A DNA stretch of 64,000 nucleotides from Deltaproteobacteria bacterium (GCA_016713425.1 JADJPE010000005.1:186001-250000); one strand, 5' to 3'. Positions 25,729 through 36,034 are shown, counted from the first letter of the stretch. Notes: generated from the sequence alone by a model not told the origin. Numbers and translations are program-made.

Positions 25729-28620
25729 GTGAACCCTACGGAAAACGAAGGCCCAACGTTCCCGAAGCGATTCGATTTTCGCGAGGCCGAAACACGCATC
25801 TACGCGCGCTGGATCGAAAACAACGCATTCCAATCGGCCTACAAGCCCGATGGGACCATCGTCGACGAAGCGCGCGCGCAAAAGCCACCCTTCGTCGTCG
25901 TGATCCCGCCCCCCAACATCACGGGCCGTCTCCACATGGGCCACGCACTCAACAACACGCTCCAGGATGTGCTCGTTCGCGCCAAGCGCATGGACGGGTT
26001 CGACGCGCTCTGGATCCCGGGGACCGACCATGCCGGCATTGCAACCCAGACGATCGTCAAGAAGCAGCTCGATGCGCAGGGCATCGACTACCGAACCCTC
26101 GGACGCGAAGAAGTCATCAAGCGGATTTGGGCCTGGAGAAACGAGTACGGCGACGCCATCTTGAACCAACTCCGTCGAATGGGCTGCAGCTGCGACTGGT
26201 CGCGCACGCGCTTCACGATGGATGAAGGCATGTCGCACGCCGTGCGGCTCGCGTTCTCGAAGCTCTACGACCAAGGCCTCATCTATCGAGGGAAGCGCAT
26301 CGTCAACTGGTGCCCCGTCGATCAGACCGCGCTCGCCGACGACGAGGTCGAGAAGGAAGACGAAAAAGGGAAGCTCTACTTCATTCGGTATCCATTCGTG
26401 GACAACCCGAGCGAACACCTCGTGGTCGCGACAACGCGCCCCGAGACGCTGTTCGGCGACACGGCCGTCGCCATTCATCCCGAGCATCCCGAGCTTGCGC
26501 GCCACATCGGACGCCAAGTCCTCGTTCCGCTTCAGGAGCGTGTGGTCCCCATCATCGGCGACGAACACGCCGATCCCGAGAAGGGTACGGGCTGCGTGAA
26601 GATCACGCCGGCCCACGACCCGAACGATTTCGAGGTCGGGCTCCGCCACAATCTCGAGGCGATTACCGTGATGAACGAAGACGCCTCGATGAACGACATC
26701 GTGCCCGCAAAGTACCGGGGCATGGACCGTTACGTCTGCCGAAAGGAAGCGCTCGCCGACCTCGAGGCCCAAGGTCTTCTCGAGAAGACGATCGACCACG
26801 TGCTCGCCATGGGCCGAAGCTATCGAAGCCGCGTCCCAATCGAGTTCCGATTGTCTGATCAATGGTTCGTCAAGATGGGTCCCCTTGCGGCGAAGGCGCT
26901 CGAAGCGAGCGGCTATCGACGAAGCGGCGACGAATGGACCCGAACCGAAACGCCGGAGATTCGACTCCATCCCGATCGATTCGAGAAAGTCTACTTTCAC
27001 TGGCTTTCGAACATTCGCGATTGGTGCATCAGCCGCCAGATCTGGTGGGGACACCGTATCCCGGCCTGGTTTCATCGCGAAACCGGCGAGCTCATCGTCT
27101 CGGCCGAGACGCCGGAGCGCGTCGCCGCTTCACCTGACGAATGGACTCAGGATCCCGATGTGCTCGACACCTGGTTCTCCTCCTGGCTCTGGCCGATGTC
27201 GGTCTTCGGGTGGCCAGAAAGGACACCCGACTTCGAGCGCTACTACCCGACGTCGGTCCTCTCCACCGCCAAAGACATCCTCTTCTTCTGGGTCGCGCGG
27301 ATGAACTTCGCGGGTCTTCATTTTGCCGAGAAGCTTCCGTACCAGAACGTCTACCTTCACTCGACGATCGCCGACGACCGCGGAATGACGATGTCGAAGT
27401 CCAAGGGGAATGGCATCGATCCGCTCACCCTCATCGATGGCGCCACCGTCGACGACCTGAAGCGTCCGGTCTTCGAAGCACGCCCTTCGAACATGAAGGA
27501 GCTCATCAAACGCATCGAGAAGAACTGGGCCGAAGGCTTTGAGGCCGTCGGCGCCGACGCGATGCGCTGGACCCTCGTCTTCTGCATCACCGAGGGCGAC
27601 AACATCCGGCTCTCACTCGATCGATTCACCGAAGGACGAAACTTCGTCACCAAGCTCTGGAATGGCGCGGGACGCGTCATCACGGCGCTCGACGCCGAGA
27701 TCTCCTCAGGCCGATCGTCGACCGCCGGAGATCCGATCGCGCCTCCGACCGATGAGGACGAGTGGCTCTTGGCTCGACTCGACTCCACGATCCGCGCCGT
27801 TCGAAGCGCACTCGACGTCTTCGATTTTGGCGGAATGGCCAAAGCGCTCTATCGGTTCGTCTGGGACGACTTCTGTGCGTGGGCGCTCGAGCTATCGAAG
27901 ACACGCCTGTCGAGCGACGACCTTGCGGTTCGCCGCGGCGCGTTGGCCGTCATGGGCACGGTGCTCACAGACACGCTTCGCCTTCTGCATCCCGTCATAC
28001 CGTTCGTGACCGAGGAACTGTTTCAACGAGCCACGATCCCGATGACGAAGCTCGGACTTTGGCTCGACGCGCCCCCGGAGAGCGCACTGCTGGTGCGCGA
28101 TCGATTTCCGGAGCCACGCCGGGACCCCAACCCCGAGATCGAAGGCCGCTTCGAGATCCTCCAACGCTTCGTGCTCGCCGTTCGGCAGCTCCGCGCGGCA
28201 AGCAACATCCCCGACAGCACACGGCTCAGCGTCGCGGTCAAAACCATCGATCCCCAGGCGCGCCGCATGCTCGAGCAAGCCAAAGCGCCGGTCGCGTTCC
28301 TCGCGCGTCTAGACAGCGTCGAGTTCGTCGAGGCCCGGTCAAAGGGCATGGCGGCGAAGTTCGATGTGGCCTTCGAGCTCTATCTCGACCTCGCGCGGTA
28401 CGTCGATCTCACCGACGAGGTCGCGCGCCTTCAGAAAGAGCTGGACAAGACGGAGAAGGAGCTCGCGAGCGCCGAAGCAACCCTCGCGAACCCGAACTTC
28501 GTGAGCCGCGCGCCCGAAGACAAGGTCGAGGCGGCACGCGCCCGCCAGACGGAGCTCGAGGAGAAACTCACGAAGCTCCGCACGACCTTCGCCGAGATGA
28601 GTAGCTTGTTGTCGGCCTGA
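25729..28620 (+). CDS. valS: Valine-tRNA ligase
   Basis: A 963-residue class I aminoacyl-tRNA synthetase that charges tRNA-Val. The signature HMGH is at 69-72 (PPPNITGRLHMGHALN) and MSKSK near 555. The editing (CP1) domain lies between, including LVVATTRPETLFGDTAVAIHP. GTDHAGIATQ is typical of ValRS. The C-terminal anticodon-binding domain ends in a Lys/Glu-rich coiled-coil arm (RLQKELDKTEKELASAEA, FVSRAPEDKVEAARARQTEL), also ValRS-specific. The GTG start at 25729 is the only one near the family start; the GGAAGGG just before it is closer than usual. Confidence 0.97.
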   Translation: MNPTENEGPTFPKRFDFREAETRIYARWIENNAFQSAYKPDGTIVDEARAQKPPFVVVIPPPNITGRLHMGHALNNTLQDVLVRAKRMDGFDALWIPGTDHAGIATQTIVKKQLDAQGIDYRTLGREEVIKRIWAWRNEYGDAILNQLRRMGCSCDWSRTRFTMDEGMSHAVRLAFSKLYDQGLIYRGKRIVNWCPVDQTALADDEVEKEDEKGKLYFIRYPFVDNPSEHLVVATTRPETLFGDTAVAIHPEHPELARHIGRQVLVPLQERVVPIIGDEHADPEKGTGCVKITPAHDPNDFEVGLRHNLEAITVMNEDASMNDIVPAKYRGMDRYVCRKEALADLEAQGLLEKTIDHVLAMGRSYRSRVPIEFRLSDQWFVKMGPLAAKALEASGYRRSGDEWTRTETPEIRLHPDRFEKVYFHWLSNIRDWCISRQIWWGHRIPAWFHRETGELIVSAETPERVAASPDEWTQDPDVLDTWFSSWLWPMSVFGWPERTPDFERYYPTSVLSTAKDILFFWVARMNFAGLHFAEKLPYQNVYLHSTIADDRGMTMSKSKGNGIDPLTLIDGATVDDLKRPVFEARPSNMKELIKRIEKNWAEGFEAVGADAMRWTLVFCITEGDNIRLSLDRFTEGRNFVTKLWNGAGRVITALDAEISSGRSSTAGDPIAPPTDEDEWLLARLDSTIRAVRSALDVFDFGGMAKALYRFVWDDFCAWALELSKTRLSSDDLAVRRGALAVMGTVLTDTLRLLHPVIPFVTEELFQRATIPMTKLGLWLDAPPESALLVRDRFPEPRRDPNPEIEGRFEILQRFVLAVRQLRAASNIPDSTRLSVAVKTIDPQARRMLEQAKAPVAFLARLDSVEFVEARSKGMAAKFDVAFELYLDLARYVDLTDEVARLQKELDKTEKELASAEATLANPNFVSRAPEDKVEAARARQTELEEKLTKLRTTFAEMSSLLSA

Positions 28621-28753
28621 GGCAGGCACCGACAACACGATTCTTCCACGCTTCGGTCACTCGACCGTGGACCCGGCCAGGCCAAAGTCACCGGACCATC
28701 TCGCTCGCTTCCGCGGTCGCCCGGTTCCTCCGCTGGTGGCGGGTCGGCGTTGG

Positions 28754-30226
28754 CTACGCGATGCGTTGCTCCGGCGTGACTTCGACCGTGTTGGATCGAG
28801 CCCCCACCGCCAGCATGTTCGTCTCCGGGTCGAAGCTCAGGTGTATGCCCCCTTGGCTTTGGGCCTCGAACCACTTCTTCCCCTCTTGGTCTCGCGCACC
28901 CAGCTGATAGCTCTCCCCGTTGCCGAGCTTCACGCGCAACGCGCGTTGCGCCTGAAATACGTCGAGGATTGCCGGTGACAACCGCTCGTTGTAGCGAAGC
29001 TTGACCTCATACCGACCCGTCGGCAGCGTGATGGGGGGCGACTCCACCTTGATAAGCGCTTGAGCGGAAGTCACGCCTTCGGGCGGAAGCGCGACCGGAC
29101 CATAAGAGAAGCGTGCGACGTAGTGGCCATCGGGGCGGCGTCTGGCTTCCACCACATTTCTCGCCAAGGGCGAACCGTCGGGCGTCTCGAACGTGTAGCC
29201 CGTGAAGTTTGGGAGGCGCCGCGACTCGTCGGCGACGGCTGGGATCTTGATCTCCGAGCTCTCGACGCGATCACCCCCGTGCCACAGCTCGACTCGATAC
29301 AACGCGCCGAAACCGGTGACCGGTGTCCGCTGGGTCCCCTCGTCGAACGCAAGCCCCGAACCGTTTCGAACGTTGACCAGCACCGCCTTGTGGCCCGGCG
29401 GAACCTCGGAGACGATGGACCATTTTCGGTCGAGCTGGATGGCCGGATCCTGGCCCTCGACGCGTTCCTCGTTCAGAGTCGTGACCGACTCGAGCGCGAG
29501 GTTCACCCGGCCCGCGTGGGGCAGTGCGATGGTCTCCACGCCAACCCGGGGCACTTGAACCCGCGCTTCCATTTCTGTCGAATGGCCTTCAGCCCGGGCT
29601 GCCGCCCCGATCACGTCCCGGATCTCGCGGAAAGCCGAGAGGTCCCCAGTCGAAAATCGCACGGGTCGACGCTCCGCCAGCTTGAGGTCTTCGAGTGAAA
29701 TGGTCGTTGGATTGGCGTCGTCGTTCAGCACGAGCTGAACTCTTCGAGCCACACGCTGTAGAGCCTCAGGGAGCTCAGCGATCCGCAGCTGAATCCCGAA
29801 ATCGATGGACTCGGGCTCGAGGGTCACGTCCTTGACAAGCTTCGACAAGGGAAGAACCTTGGTGACCTCGGGCCCGGCAGCAGGCACCTGGCTCCACTCC
29901 ATTCTGGTCCAAAGGCTGGGTTGCAGCGCACGTTCTTCCGGAAAAAGCGTCTCCAAGTATCGGGGGCTTTCCATTCGAACAAGCTCCGAGACCTCGACGC
30001 TGCCGTTGGGGGTGCGGCTGGTCGTATCCGCCCTTCGCAGCAGGTCGATCTCTTCCGCCGGAACGCCGGCCGCCGCTAAAAGATTGATGTCGCGACTGCG
30101 AGCATAGGATCGGCCGGGGTCGACGTTTCGAGAATTGATCTGAGAACCATGCTGAATGCGCACCATCTCGAGCTTATCGCCCAACCGAAGCCTCGGGTTG
30201 CCTCGAAGTTGTACCCACGAGTTCAT
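28754..30226 (-). CDS. Uncharacterised protein, no signal peptide
   Basis: A 490-residue protein, not recognised. ATG 30226 (MNSWVQLRGN) is the first plausible start; 105 upstream codons look non-coding. It appears built from beta-rich modules: a conserved-looking N-terminus (RLGDKLEMVRIQHGSQINSRN), a middle with two likely beta-sandwich segments (VRVQLVLNDDANPTTISLEDLKL, VLVNVRNGSGLAFDEGTQ, FTGYTFETPDG) and a C-terminal stretch (KVKLGNGESYQLGARDQEG). No signal peptide, lipobox or membrane span is seen. It is isolated: convergent with valS and 227 bp from the FG-GAP protein gene. It resembles in style, not in sequence, the orphan at 54.4 kb. Confidence 0.7.
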   Translation of the reverse strand: MNSWVQLRGNPRLRLGDKLEMVRIQHGSQINSRNVDPGRSYARSRDINLLAAAGVPAEEIDLLRRADTTSRTPNGSVEVSELVRMESPRYLETLFPEERALQPSLWTRMEWSQVPAAGPEVTKVLPLSKLVKDVTLEPESIDFGIQLRIAELPEALQRVARRVQLVLNDDANPTTISLEDLKLAERRPVRFSTGDLSAFREIRDVIGAAARAEGHSTEMEARVQVPRVGVETIALPHAGRVNLALESVTTLNEERVEGQDPAIQLDRKWSIVSEVPPGHKAVLVNVRNGSGLAFDEGTQRTPVTGFGALYRVELWHGGDRVESSEIKIPAVADESRRLPNFTGYTFETPDGSPLARNVVEARRRPDGHYVARFSYGPVALPPEGVTSAQALIKVESPPITLPTGRYEVKLRYNERLSPAILDVFQAQRALRVKLGNGESYQLGARDQEGKKWFEAQSQGGIHLSFDPETNMLAVGARSNTVEVTPEQRIA

Positions 30227-30453
30227 GATCCGCCCACGAGCATCCCCAATCGTGCGCGGCGGATTTCCGATAAAGCTGGACCTTTCGTAGCACTGTGGTT
30301 GGACGTGAGACGTGAGACGGGCGCCTTGGCCCCGAGCGTGAATCCGATGCAAGTGAGTTGCACGTCCCTCTTGGGGCACTCTGGGGCACTCGGCAAGCTC
30401 GTCCAACTTCTTGTTCTGCGGAGCTCGAAGTGATGGCGAACGACGATGCGAGC

Positions 30454-32442
30454 CTACATGTCGATCCCGAAAAGGACAGGGCCTGCCTCGACACCGTTCA
30501 TGGCCATTCCAAGAACACGGCGAGTCTGGGCGTTGTACCAAAGAAGATCAGCACGCCCATCGCGATTGAAGTCTCGCGTGCCCACGATCTGGACGAAGAG
30601 ATTCGGTTCCCGATAAGCCATCGCCTGGCGAGCGATCGAGAATCCATTCATGCACATCACATAAACCTCTCCCGTCGTGCCGTTGTGCCAAAGAATATCA
30701 GCTCGACCATCAGCATCGAAATCTTGGGCCGAAACGATGCGCCATGCGTTGTTCGGCTCCGAATAGATCTGAGCCCCCCCAACAACGGAAAGGCCGTGCA
30801 TCATCATCATGTAGACCTGACCCGTCGCAGCGTTGCGCCAAAGGACATCGCTCCGTCCATCTCCATCGAAATCTCCAAGCGCAACGATGGTCCATGCCGT
30901 ATTGGGTTCACGGTAAACCGTCTGCTGCGAGAGGATCGTGAAGCCCCCCATGAGCATCATGTAGACATCACCGGTCTGGTTGTTGCGCCAGAGAATGTCC
31001 GCGCGGCGGTCTCCATCAAAATCGGCAACGCCCACGATCTGCCACGCAAGATTGGGTTCATGATAGACAAGCTGCTCGGAGACGATTCCGGTATCGTCCA
31101 TCAGCATCATGAAGACCTGACCCGTGACGCTGTTGGTCCACAGGATATCGTCCGTGCCCTCACCATCGAAATCCGCCGAAGCCAAGACTCGCCATGAAGC
31201 GTTCGACTCGCTATACAAGAGCGTATCTTCGGGCGGGTTCACAAACGCGTGATCTGAGTCAGATCCCACGCCGAAATGATGTAAACGACCGCTCGCGGTT
31301 CGTACGAGAAATTCGGCCTGCGTATCACTCTTCATATGCGTCGTCTGAAACGCGACGGGCGCACCGTCCACGACAGAGATCCGACCTCTAACGCTGGCCC
31401 GCGCCTGGAGCGAAAAGCCGCGAACATGCATCTCCACGATGTGCCGTCCGGGGACCTCCCATCCCATCGTCACCTTGCCTACGCGGAAGCGAGCGAGATC
31501 GGACGACGCCAGAAGTCCACGCTGCTTCGCCACCTTAATGGCCTTGCGAACGAACGGCAGGAGGTTCCCGCGAATAGAGACCCAATCACCGCCTCGTAGC
31601 GAGGTCTTTGTGAGCTTCCTGAGAGGCACCTTGTACATCAGCTTACTCTGTCCGGTGTCGGTGCCATCGGCACCACCGAGAGGGAACTCGTCGCGATCGT
31701 CGTAAGCAACGATGCCAAGCCAAAGAAAGTCATGGCCACTGCCCTCGTAGGGCGCGGAGAGATCTTGGATCGTGAAATAGATCAGAAACTGAGCCGCATG
31801 AATGGATGGGTCGTAGCCACTGCCTCCTTCGACGCGAGTCGCTTGAACGAGCCGAGCCTCGATGGAGAAATCGAGCGAGGACATGTCCGACACCCACGGC
31901 GAACCGAGCCCGGGCGCACCGGGCTCGCTGATCGCCTGTCCAACGAGAAGGTGGGGCCAGTCAGCGCCCGCGGCTTTGTATCGTCCACCGAACTCGGCGT
32001 CGGAGTTGACCTTGAGCGCAAGAACGCCTGACCCAAAGGCCACTTCCTTCGTTGCCGTCGACCACGTGTACCTTCCCTCTTTCAGAGCCAAGCCTCCGCC
32101 AGACACATCCGTCGAGGACCCCCACTGCGCAAGTTCCCAGGCCGGACTACAGCTCGATGGCGGGCAGAGCGAACCGGATGGCGTAGGGATCGCGTTGAAG
32201 GAGCTCCCGGGCGCCAGAACCCTCAGCCCTCGCGTGAACCCAGGGTCGACCAACAGGTTCAGATCCGTTGCACCCACCGACGCAGCGCCGATCGCATCGT
32301 CGCCGGTCGCTTGCGCTTCGAGATCGGACACTCCAGGGACACAACATGTCAGTGCGAGAGACATCCCCAGCAGGCGAAGAACACCCGCAACCATTGCGCT
32401 AGACACGTCCTGCATGTCTTTGAGATCTGGCATGTTTTTCAC
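30454..32442 (-). CDS. Secreted FG-GAP/VCBS-repeat protein
   Basis: A 662-residue protein from the GTG at 32442, chosen because GGAGG lies 9 nt upstream; ATG 32433 is the next option. A hydrophobic segment near 15-35 (VAGVLRLLGMSLALTCC) acts as an export signal; a lipobox is not canonical. The middle (about 90-330) is an unassigned beta domain. The C-terminal third has five repeats of about 47 residues with the pattern W-x-IV-x-x-x-DFDGDGRADILWRN-x-x-TGQVYMM, i.e. FG-GAP-like propeller blades with Ca-binding Asp clusters. It is probably a surface or adhesion protein. It is downstream of the MYXO-CTERM protein gene on the same strand, 213 bp apart. Confidence 0.82.
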   Translation of the reverse strand: MKNMPDLKDMQDVSSAMVAGVLRLLGMSLALTCCVPGVSDLEAQATGDDAIGAASVGATDLNLLVDPGFTRGLRVLAPGSSFNAIPTPSGSLCPPSSCSPAWELAQWGSSTDVSGGGLALKEGRYTWSTATKEVAFGSGVLALKVNSDAEFGGRYKAAGADWPHLLVGQAISEPGAPGLGSPWVSDMSSLDFSIEARLVQATRVEGGSGYDPSIHAAQFLIYFTIQDLSAPYEGSGHDFLWLGIVAYDDRDEFPLGGADGTDTGQSKLMYKVPLRKLTKTSLRGGDWVSIRGNLLPFVRKAIKVAKQRGLLASSDLARFRVGKVTMGWEVPGRHIVEMHVRGFSLQARASVRGRISVVDGAPVAFQTTHMKSDTQAEFLVRTASGRLHHFGVGSDSDHAFVNPPEDTLLYSESNASWRVLASADFDGEGTDDILWTNSVTGQVFMMLMDDTGIVSEQLVYHEPNLAWQIVGVADFDGDRRADILWRNNQTGDVYMMLMGGFTILSQQTVYREPNTAWTIVALGDFDGDGRSDVLWRNAATGQVYMMMMHGLSVVGGAQIYSEPNNAWRIVSAQDFDADGRADILWHNGTTGEVYVMCMNGFSIARQAMAYREPNLFVQIVGTRDFNRDGRADLLWYNAQTRRVLGMAMNGVEAGPVLFGIDM

Positions 32443-32655
32443 GACTGCGTTCCTCCCTCGGACGTTGACCCATTTGCCGTCGCACGTTGGCCCACGCCCC
32501 CGCGCCTGGTTAACGCAAGATAAGGACCACCGATCGTTGTGCGGTCTTTGCAAGAACCTCAGGGCAATCGGTGAATCATATGTCCTGTCTTGCTGGTTGG
32601 GGGCGCTCCAATTGGGCGACGACCGAGGCTAACCATCGAGGGCGCGAAGGACCGC

Positions 32656-33741
32656 TCAAGATCCTCGACGACGGAAGATGAGCGTGAGGATCATGGCTGC
32701 CATCCAGAGGCCCGAGGTTTGTGGTCTCGTCGAGCCAGAAGGGGTGGCGCTGTTGTTGCACTCGCAACCTTCGTTCGACTCTGTCTCTGCGACCCCAGAG
32801 TCCTCGGCCAACCCCGCGTCCGGAGTTCCGTCCACGTCCGGTGTTCCGTCTACGTCCGGTGTCGTGCCCGCGTCGGGTCGCGGTTCACAGTCGTCGACGC
32901 TGTCGTTGTCGAGGTCCCCGCAGATTGTTGGATCTTCGGGCGCGGGATCGCACACGTCGCCAGCCAGATCCCCGTCGGCGTTTGCTTGGTCCGTGTTCTG
33001 CTGTCGGGGGCAGTTGTCGACGTCGTCCGGAATCTGGTCGGTGTCGAAATCAGCAATACCGACGCGGTCCGACGCCACGATCGAGAGGTTGTCGAAGCTC
33101 GCGTAACCACTCGCGAGCAGGTCGAAGACGACGGTGACCGATGCCGTCGTCGTGTTGCCAATGTCGAGGCTGAGGCTCACGTACTGCCACGCGAAGGTGC
33201 TCGAAGACGGCGCGTCCACACCGGTGACGGTGCCCTGATCGAGCAGAACGCCCGGATCCTGAAAGCTAAAGAGACCATCCGGCGACTCGTATACGCGGAG
33301 CTCCATCGTCGGTCTCGTCGTCCCGAACGGGCCTCCGCATCCGAAGACGTCGATCGCTGAGAGGTGGAATCCGACGTTGAGGAAGCGCTTCATGCGCGCG
33401 TCAAAGGTGAGCGCCAGCAAATCGTTCTCGAAGGTTGAGAGCATCCCCAGCGCGTACGCGCCGGCCACGCTGGAGGTGTCCGTGTAAAGGCCCATGGGAT
33501 CGTGGATCACCACCGCTTCAACCGTGTAGGCCTGCTGGAACCGAAAGCCTCGCGATCCATACAATGTTTCGATTCCTCGAGTATCCAGCGAGTTCCCGCA
33601 GTCGACGGTCACTGGAATGTTCGGATGTTCGAAGTCATTGGCGTAGAGGACAATGCTTCCTTGCGTCTGCGCCATGGATCGGATCGGCAAGACCGACGCG
33701 ACCACGATGAAGAGCCAACCAAGGCCGGGACGTTTGCTCAT
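32656..33741 (-). CDS. Surface protein with thrombospondin-3 repeats and MYXO-CTERM-like anchor
   Basis: A 361-residue exported protein. It has a signal peptide (about 1-24, ending SMAQ) and a beta-sandwich-like domain to about 230. Then come Ca-binding TSP type-3 motifs (DFDTDQIPDDVDNCPRQQNTDQANADGDLAGDVCD) and an Asp/Pro-rich linker with 5-6 residue repeats (TPDVDG). The end is a sorting-type tail: Cys-rich EGCECNN, a hydrophobic helix (SGLWMAAMILTLIF) and the basic RRRGS. That is the layout of MYXO-CTERM anchors in Myxococcota, so the protein is likely held at the cell surface. It lies 63 bp after the PEGA-protein gene, probably in the same transcription unit. Confidence 0.85.
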   Translation of the reverse strand: MSKRPGLGWLFIVVASVLPIRSMAQTQGSIVLYANDFEHPNIPVTVDCGNSLDTRGIETLYGSRGFRFQQAYTVEAVVIHDPMGLYTDTSSVAGAYALGMLSTFENDLLALTFDARMKRFLNVGFHLSAIDVFGCGGPFGTTRPTMELRVYESPDGLFSFQDPGVLLDQGTVTGVDAPSSSTFAWQYVSLSLDIGNTTTASVTVVFDLLASGYASFDNLSIVASDRVGIADFDTDQIPDDVDNCPRQQNTDQANADGDLAGDVCDPAPEDPTICGDLDNDSVDDCEPRPDAGTTPDVDGTPDVDGTPDAGLAEDSGVAETESNEGCECNNSATPSGSTRPQTSGLWMAAMILTLIFRRRGS

Positions 33742-33804
33742 CCCGCGGTTCTCCCACGTTTCACGTCCGACGCCAACGCTCGGCTCACAACCCGGCGCGC
33801 GACG

Positions 33805-35499
33805 TCAGAACGTCCCACCGATGGAGAACCCGTTCGACCCGGCCGAGACGGACAGGCCGGATGACGCCTCTGTGCCCAGGCGTGCATTTGAGCCCGAGGA
33901 TGCAGTCGCGAGCGCGTCATAGCGGCCCGGATCGTCTCCGCTGACCAGCAGGATCGTGCCCGTGGCCACCGCGATGACGCCCACGACGGCGCTCGTCAGG
34001 GCGAGCGTGTCGACTACGGCGAGCTTCTCCTCGCGTCGATCGAGTTCGGCGAGTTCGGCGCTCGTCCGAACGCTGAGGGCGTTGTATCGCCGGACGTCGT
34101 CTCGCAGATCGACGGCCTGCCCAGAGCCGACGAAGTAGAGCGCAGCGCCTCCGCCTAGGGCGGCGGCACCTACCCCGAGACCGATCCATCCCATCGTCCG
34201 GGTGAACGCCGCGTCGCTCTTGTACTTCTCGATGAAGTCCGCCGACGGAATCAGGCCGGCATGCACGTCCACCGTCTTCCCTTCGGCGATGTTCACATCC
34301 GATCGGAAGACAATGAAGCCTTCCTTCTCGACGGAGAGCTCATGGAGGCCACCGGCCACAGACACCGGTTCGGCCAAGGGACTGACTCCGACGATGGCTC
34401 CATCGACCTTCACCGTAGCGCCCTCCTCGGACACGGAGACCGATAGCAGGCCCGAGCGCTTCCCGAGAAGATCGCGCACGAGAAGCCTCGTTGCGGTTCG
34501 AAGCTCACCGAAGATGCCTTTGAGCTCTCCGGCGTGTTCCCGCGAGATCCTCGCCTCGATCCGTGCCTCTGCGATGCTCGCGAGCTGAAGCTGGATGATG
34601 AACGTGCCACCGAGCATCGAGATGTTGCCGGTGATCAGGAAGTCAGCGCCCAGAGCGCCTCCGATCTCGGCGAGGCATGAAACCTCATCACAACCGAGGA
34701 CCTGCTTCTGGGCCTCGAACGCCAGCATCTGCTTGATCTCTTGCGTCGAGATCGCCTTGAAGAGCCCGAGTCCTTCGAGGGTCTCCGGGATCACCTGCGT
34801 CAGAGTCTCGACGAGACCTGCATCCATGTCCGCAGATGCTCCGAGCTGCATGACCGCGACCTTGATGCGGTAGGTGTCTCCGAAGGCCTCGTCTTTCGTC
34901 GATCCGCGTGGGTCAGGACGTCCGGCCGTGGCGTTCCCAGGATTCGCTCCGGCCGTCGACGGTCCCTGCGGATCCTTTATGCTCGACGTCTCGGAACTGG
35001 GATCAGCTCCCGCTCCGACCGTTCCGACCGCTCCGACCGCTCCGACCGACTCCGAGCCCGTTCGATTCTCGACCGAACTCGGCGATCGAGCAGCGAGGGC
35101 GCCGGTCTTGCCTCGCCGAACACTTCCTCGAGACCTCTTACGGGCTGCACCACGCGTCGTCCCGCTCGATTTCGGGAGGGCTTGCTGAGCTGCGCTCAGT
35201 TCGGCGAGTCCTCGTTCCGACGGCGCAGGACCGCGGCACACCTTCTTGAGGACCCTCGTCCGAAGGAACCCCACCCGATCACCGATCCGGACCTTCGTCC
35301 ACGCGGGCGCCGACTTCACCACAGTGACGAGGGAACCCGCTGCGACTGGGAGCCGTCTCGCCTTCGCGCTTCGGGTCAGGTGAATGGCCGTAGCCTCGGT
35401 GAGCGTGCACTCCTCGGCGATCCCAGCGCGCGGTGCCACGCACATGGCGAGAGCGGTCACGACGAGCGCGTTCACGACGAAAGTGCATGTGGATTTCAT
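33805..35499 (-). CDS. SH3b, CsgG/TolB-like and PEGA-domain envelope protein
   Basis: A 564-residue exported protein. The ATG 35499 follows the RCC1 gene with an ATGA overlap. It has a signal peptide (1-28), an SH3b domain (about 30-90, TWTKVRIGDRVGFLR-like), a basic/Ser linker with a GAVGAVGTVGA 9-bp repeat run, and a CsgG/TolB-N-like domain (about 220-370, YRIKVAVMQLGASADMDAG). A PEGA domain follows (about 375-450, VKVDGAIVGVSPL), then two hydrophobic helices near 465-490 and 515-540. Such combinations are common in myxobacterial envelope proteins. Its translation was coupled to the RCC1 lipoprotein, now cut by an insertion element, so its expression may have changed. Confidence 0.85.
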   Translation of the reverse strand: MKSTCTFVVNALVVTALAMCVAPRAGIAEECTLTEATAIHLTRSAKARRLPVAAGSLVTVVKSAPAWTKVRIGDRVGFLRTRVLKKVCRGPAPSERGLAELSAAQQALPKSSGTTRGAARKRSRGSVRRGKTGALAARSPSSVENRTGSESVGAVGAVGTVGAGADPSSETSSIKDPQGPSTAGANPGNATAGRPDPRGSTKDEAFGDTYRIKVAVMQLGASADMDAGLVETLTQVIPETLEGLGLFKAISTQEIKQMLAFEAQKQVLGCDEVSCLAEIGGALGADFLITGNISMLGGTFIIQLQLASIAEARIEARISREHAGELKGIFGELRTATRLLVRDLLGKRSGLLSVSVSEEGATVKVDGAIVGVSPLAEPVSVAGGLHELSVEKEGFIVFRSDVNIAEGKTVDVHAGLIPSADFIEKYKSDAAFTRTMGWIGLGVGAAALGGGAALYFVGSGQAVDLRDDVRRYNALSVRTSAELAELDRREEKLAVVDTLALTSAVVGVIAVATGTILLVSGDDPGRYDALATASSGSNARLGTEASSGLSVSAGSNGFSIGGTF

Positions 35500-35977
35500 G
35501 GATTCTCCACCACGTTGACTTCCAGAAGATCGCACCTGCGAACGGCGAGGTTCGCAAGGGGCGTCGGGCAGTTCGCATCGACGCCATCCGTGCAGACTTG
35601 GACCGGCGCGCAGTAGTCGGTCGTGCGTACCGAGCCAGCCCCGATTCCCCACGAGAGTGCCTCGCCCCAGCACACCACGGAGCCGTCGGCTCGAGCGGCA
35701 CAAGCGTGGGACTGCTTTGCGCTGATGGCCACCGCGTCCTCGAGAGCACGGCTGCAGCTCGGAACGGCCTCGCAAGTGGTCGATGGGTTGGGCTCGCACA
35801 CGCGGAGCGGGAGAGTGCTCTCGGAAAGCGAGGTGCCAGCGCCAAGCGCCCCCACGACGCCGTCGCCGGCCTCTGCCTCATTGCTTCCCCAGCAGTACAC
35901 CTCCTGGGAATCGAGGAGCGCGCAGTTGAAATGATCACCCGCGGTGAGGGCCACGATCCCGGAGAGCGGATCGCACG
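35496..35977 (-). pseudogene. 3' part of the RCC1-repeat lipoprotein gene split by IS66 element
   Basis: This frame encodes the last 157 residues of an RCC1-repeat protein (GIVALTAGDHFNCALLDS, EVYCWGSNE, HACAARADGSVVCWGE). It has no start or ribosome site of its own; the first usable codon in frame is a TTG inside the IS end. Joined at the duplicated 8 bp (35970-35977) to the part beginning at 38017, it continues the repeat exactly in frame (ATCD then PLSG). The stop overlaps the start of the next gene (ATGA). Confidence 0.93.
35970..35977. repeat. Left copy of 8-bp target-site duplication
   Basis: ATCGCACG, identical to 38017-38024. It flanks the insertion element directly and is the 8-bp duplication usual for IS66-family transposition. 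Confidence 0.93.
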
Positions 35978-36034
35978 GCAACCGTTCAGGGGCCCCGTTG
36001 ATGGGGTGGGGCGAGCCGTGTGATTTCCGGCGGC

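Noticed and set aside
24096..25799. Extension of the UppP frame across the symporter and into valS
   Set aside because: It is the antisense of two clearly real genes and its translation is Glu/Arg/Asp-rich noise; GTG 24095 gives a normal UppP.
25570..27075. Long minus-strand frame opposite valS
   Set aside because: Antisense of a highly conserved synthetase; no family match and typical high-GC shadow composition.
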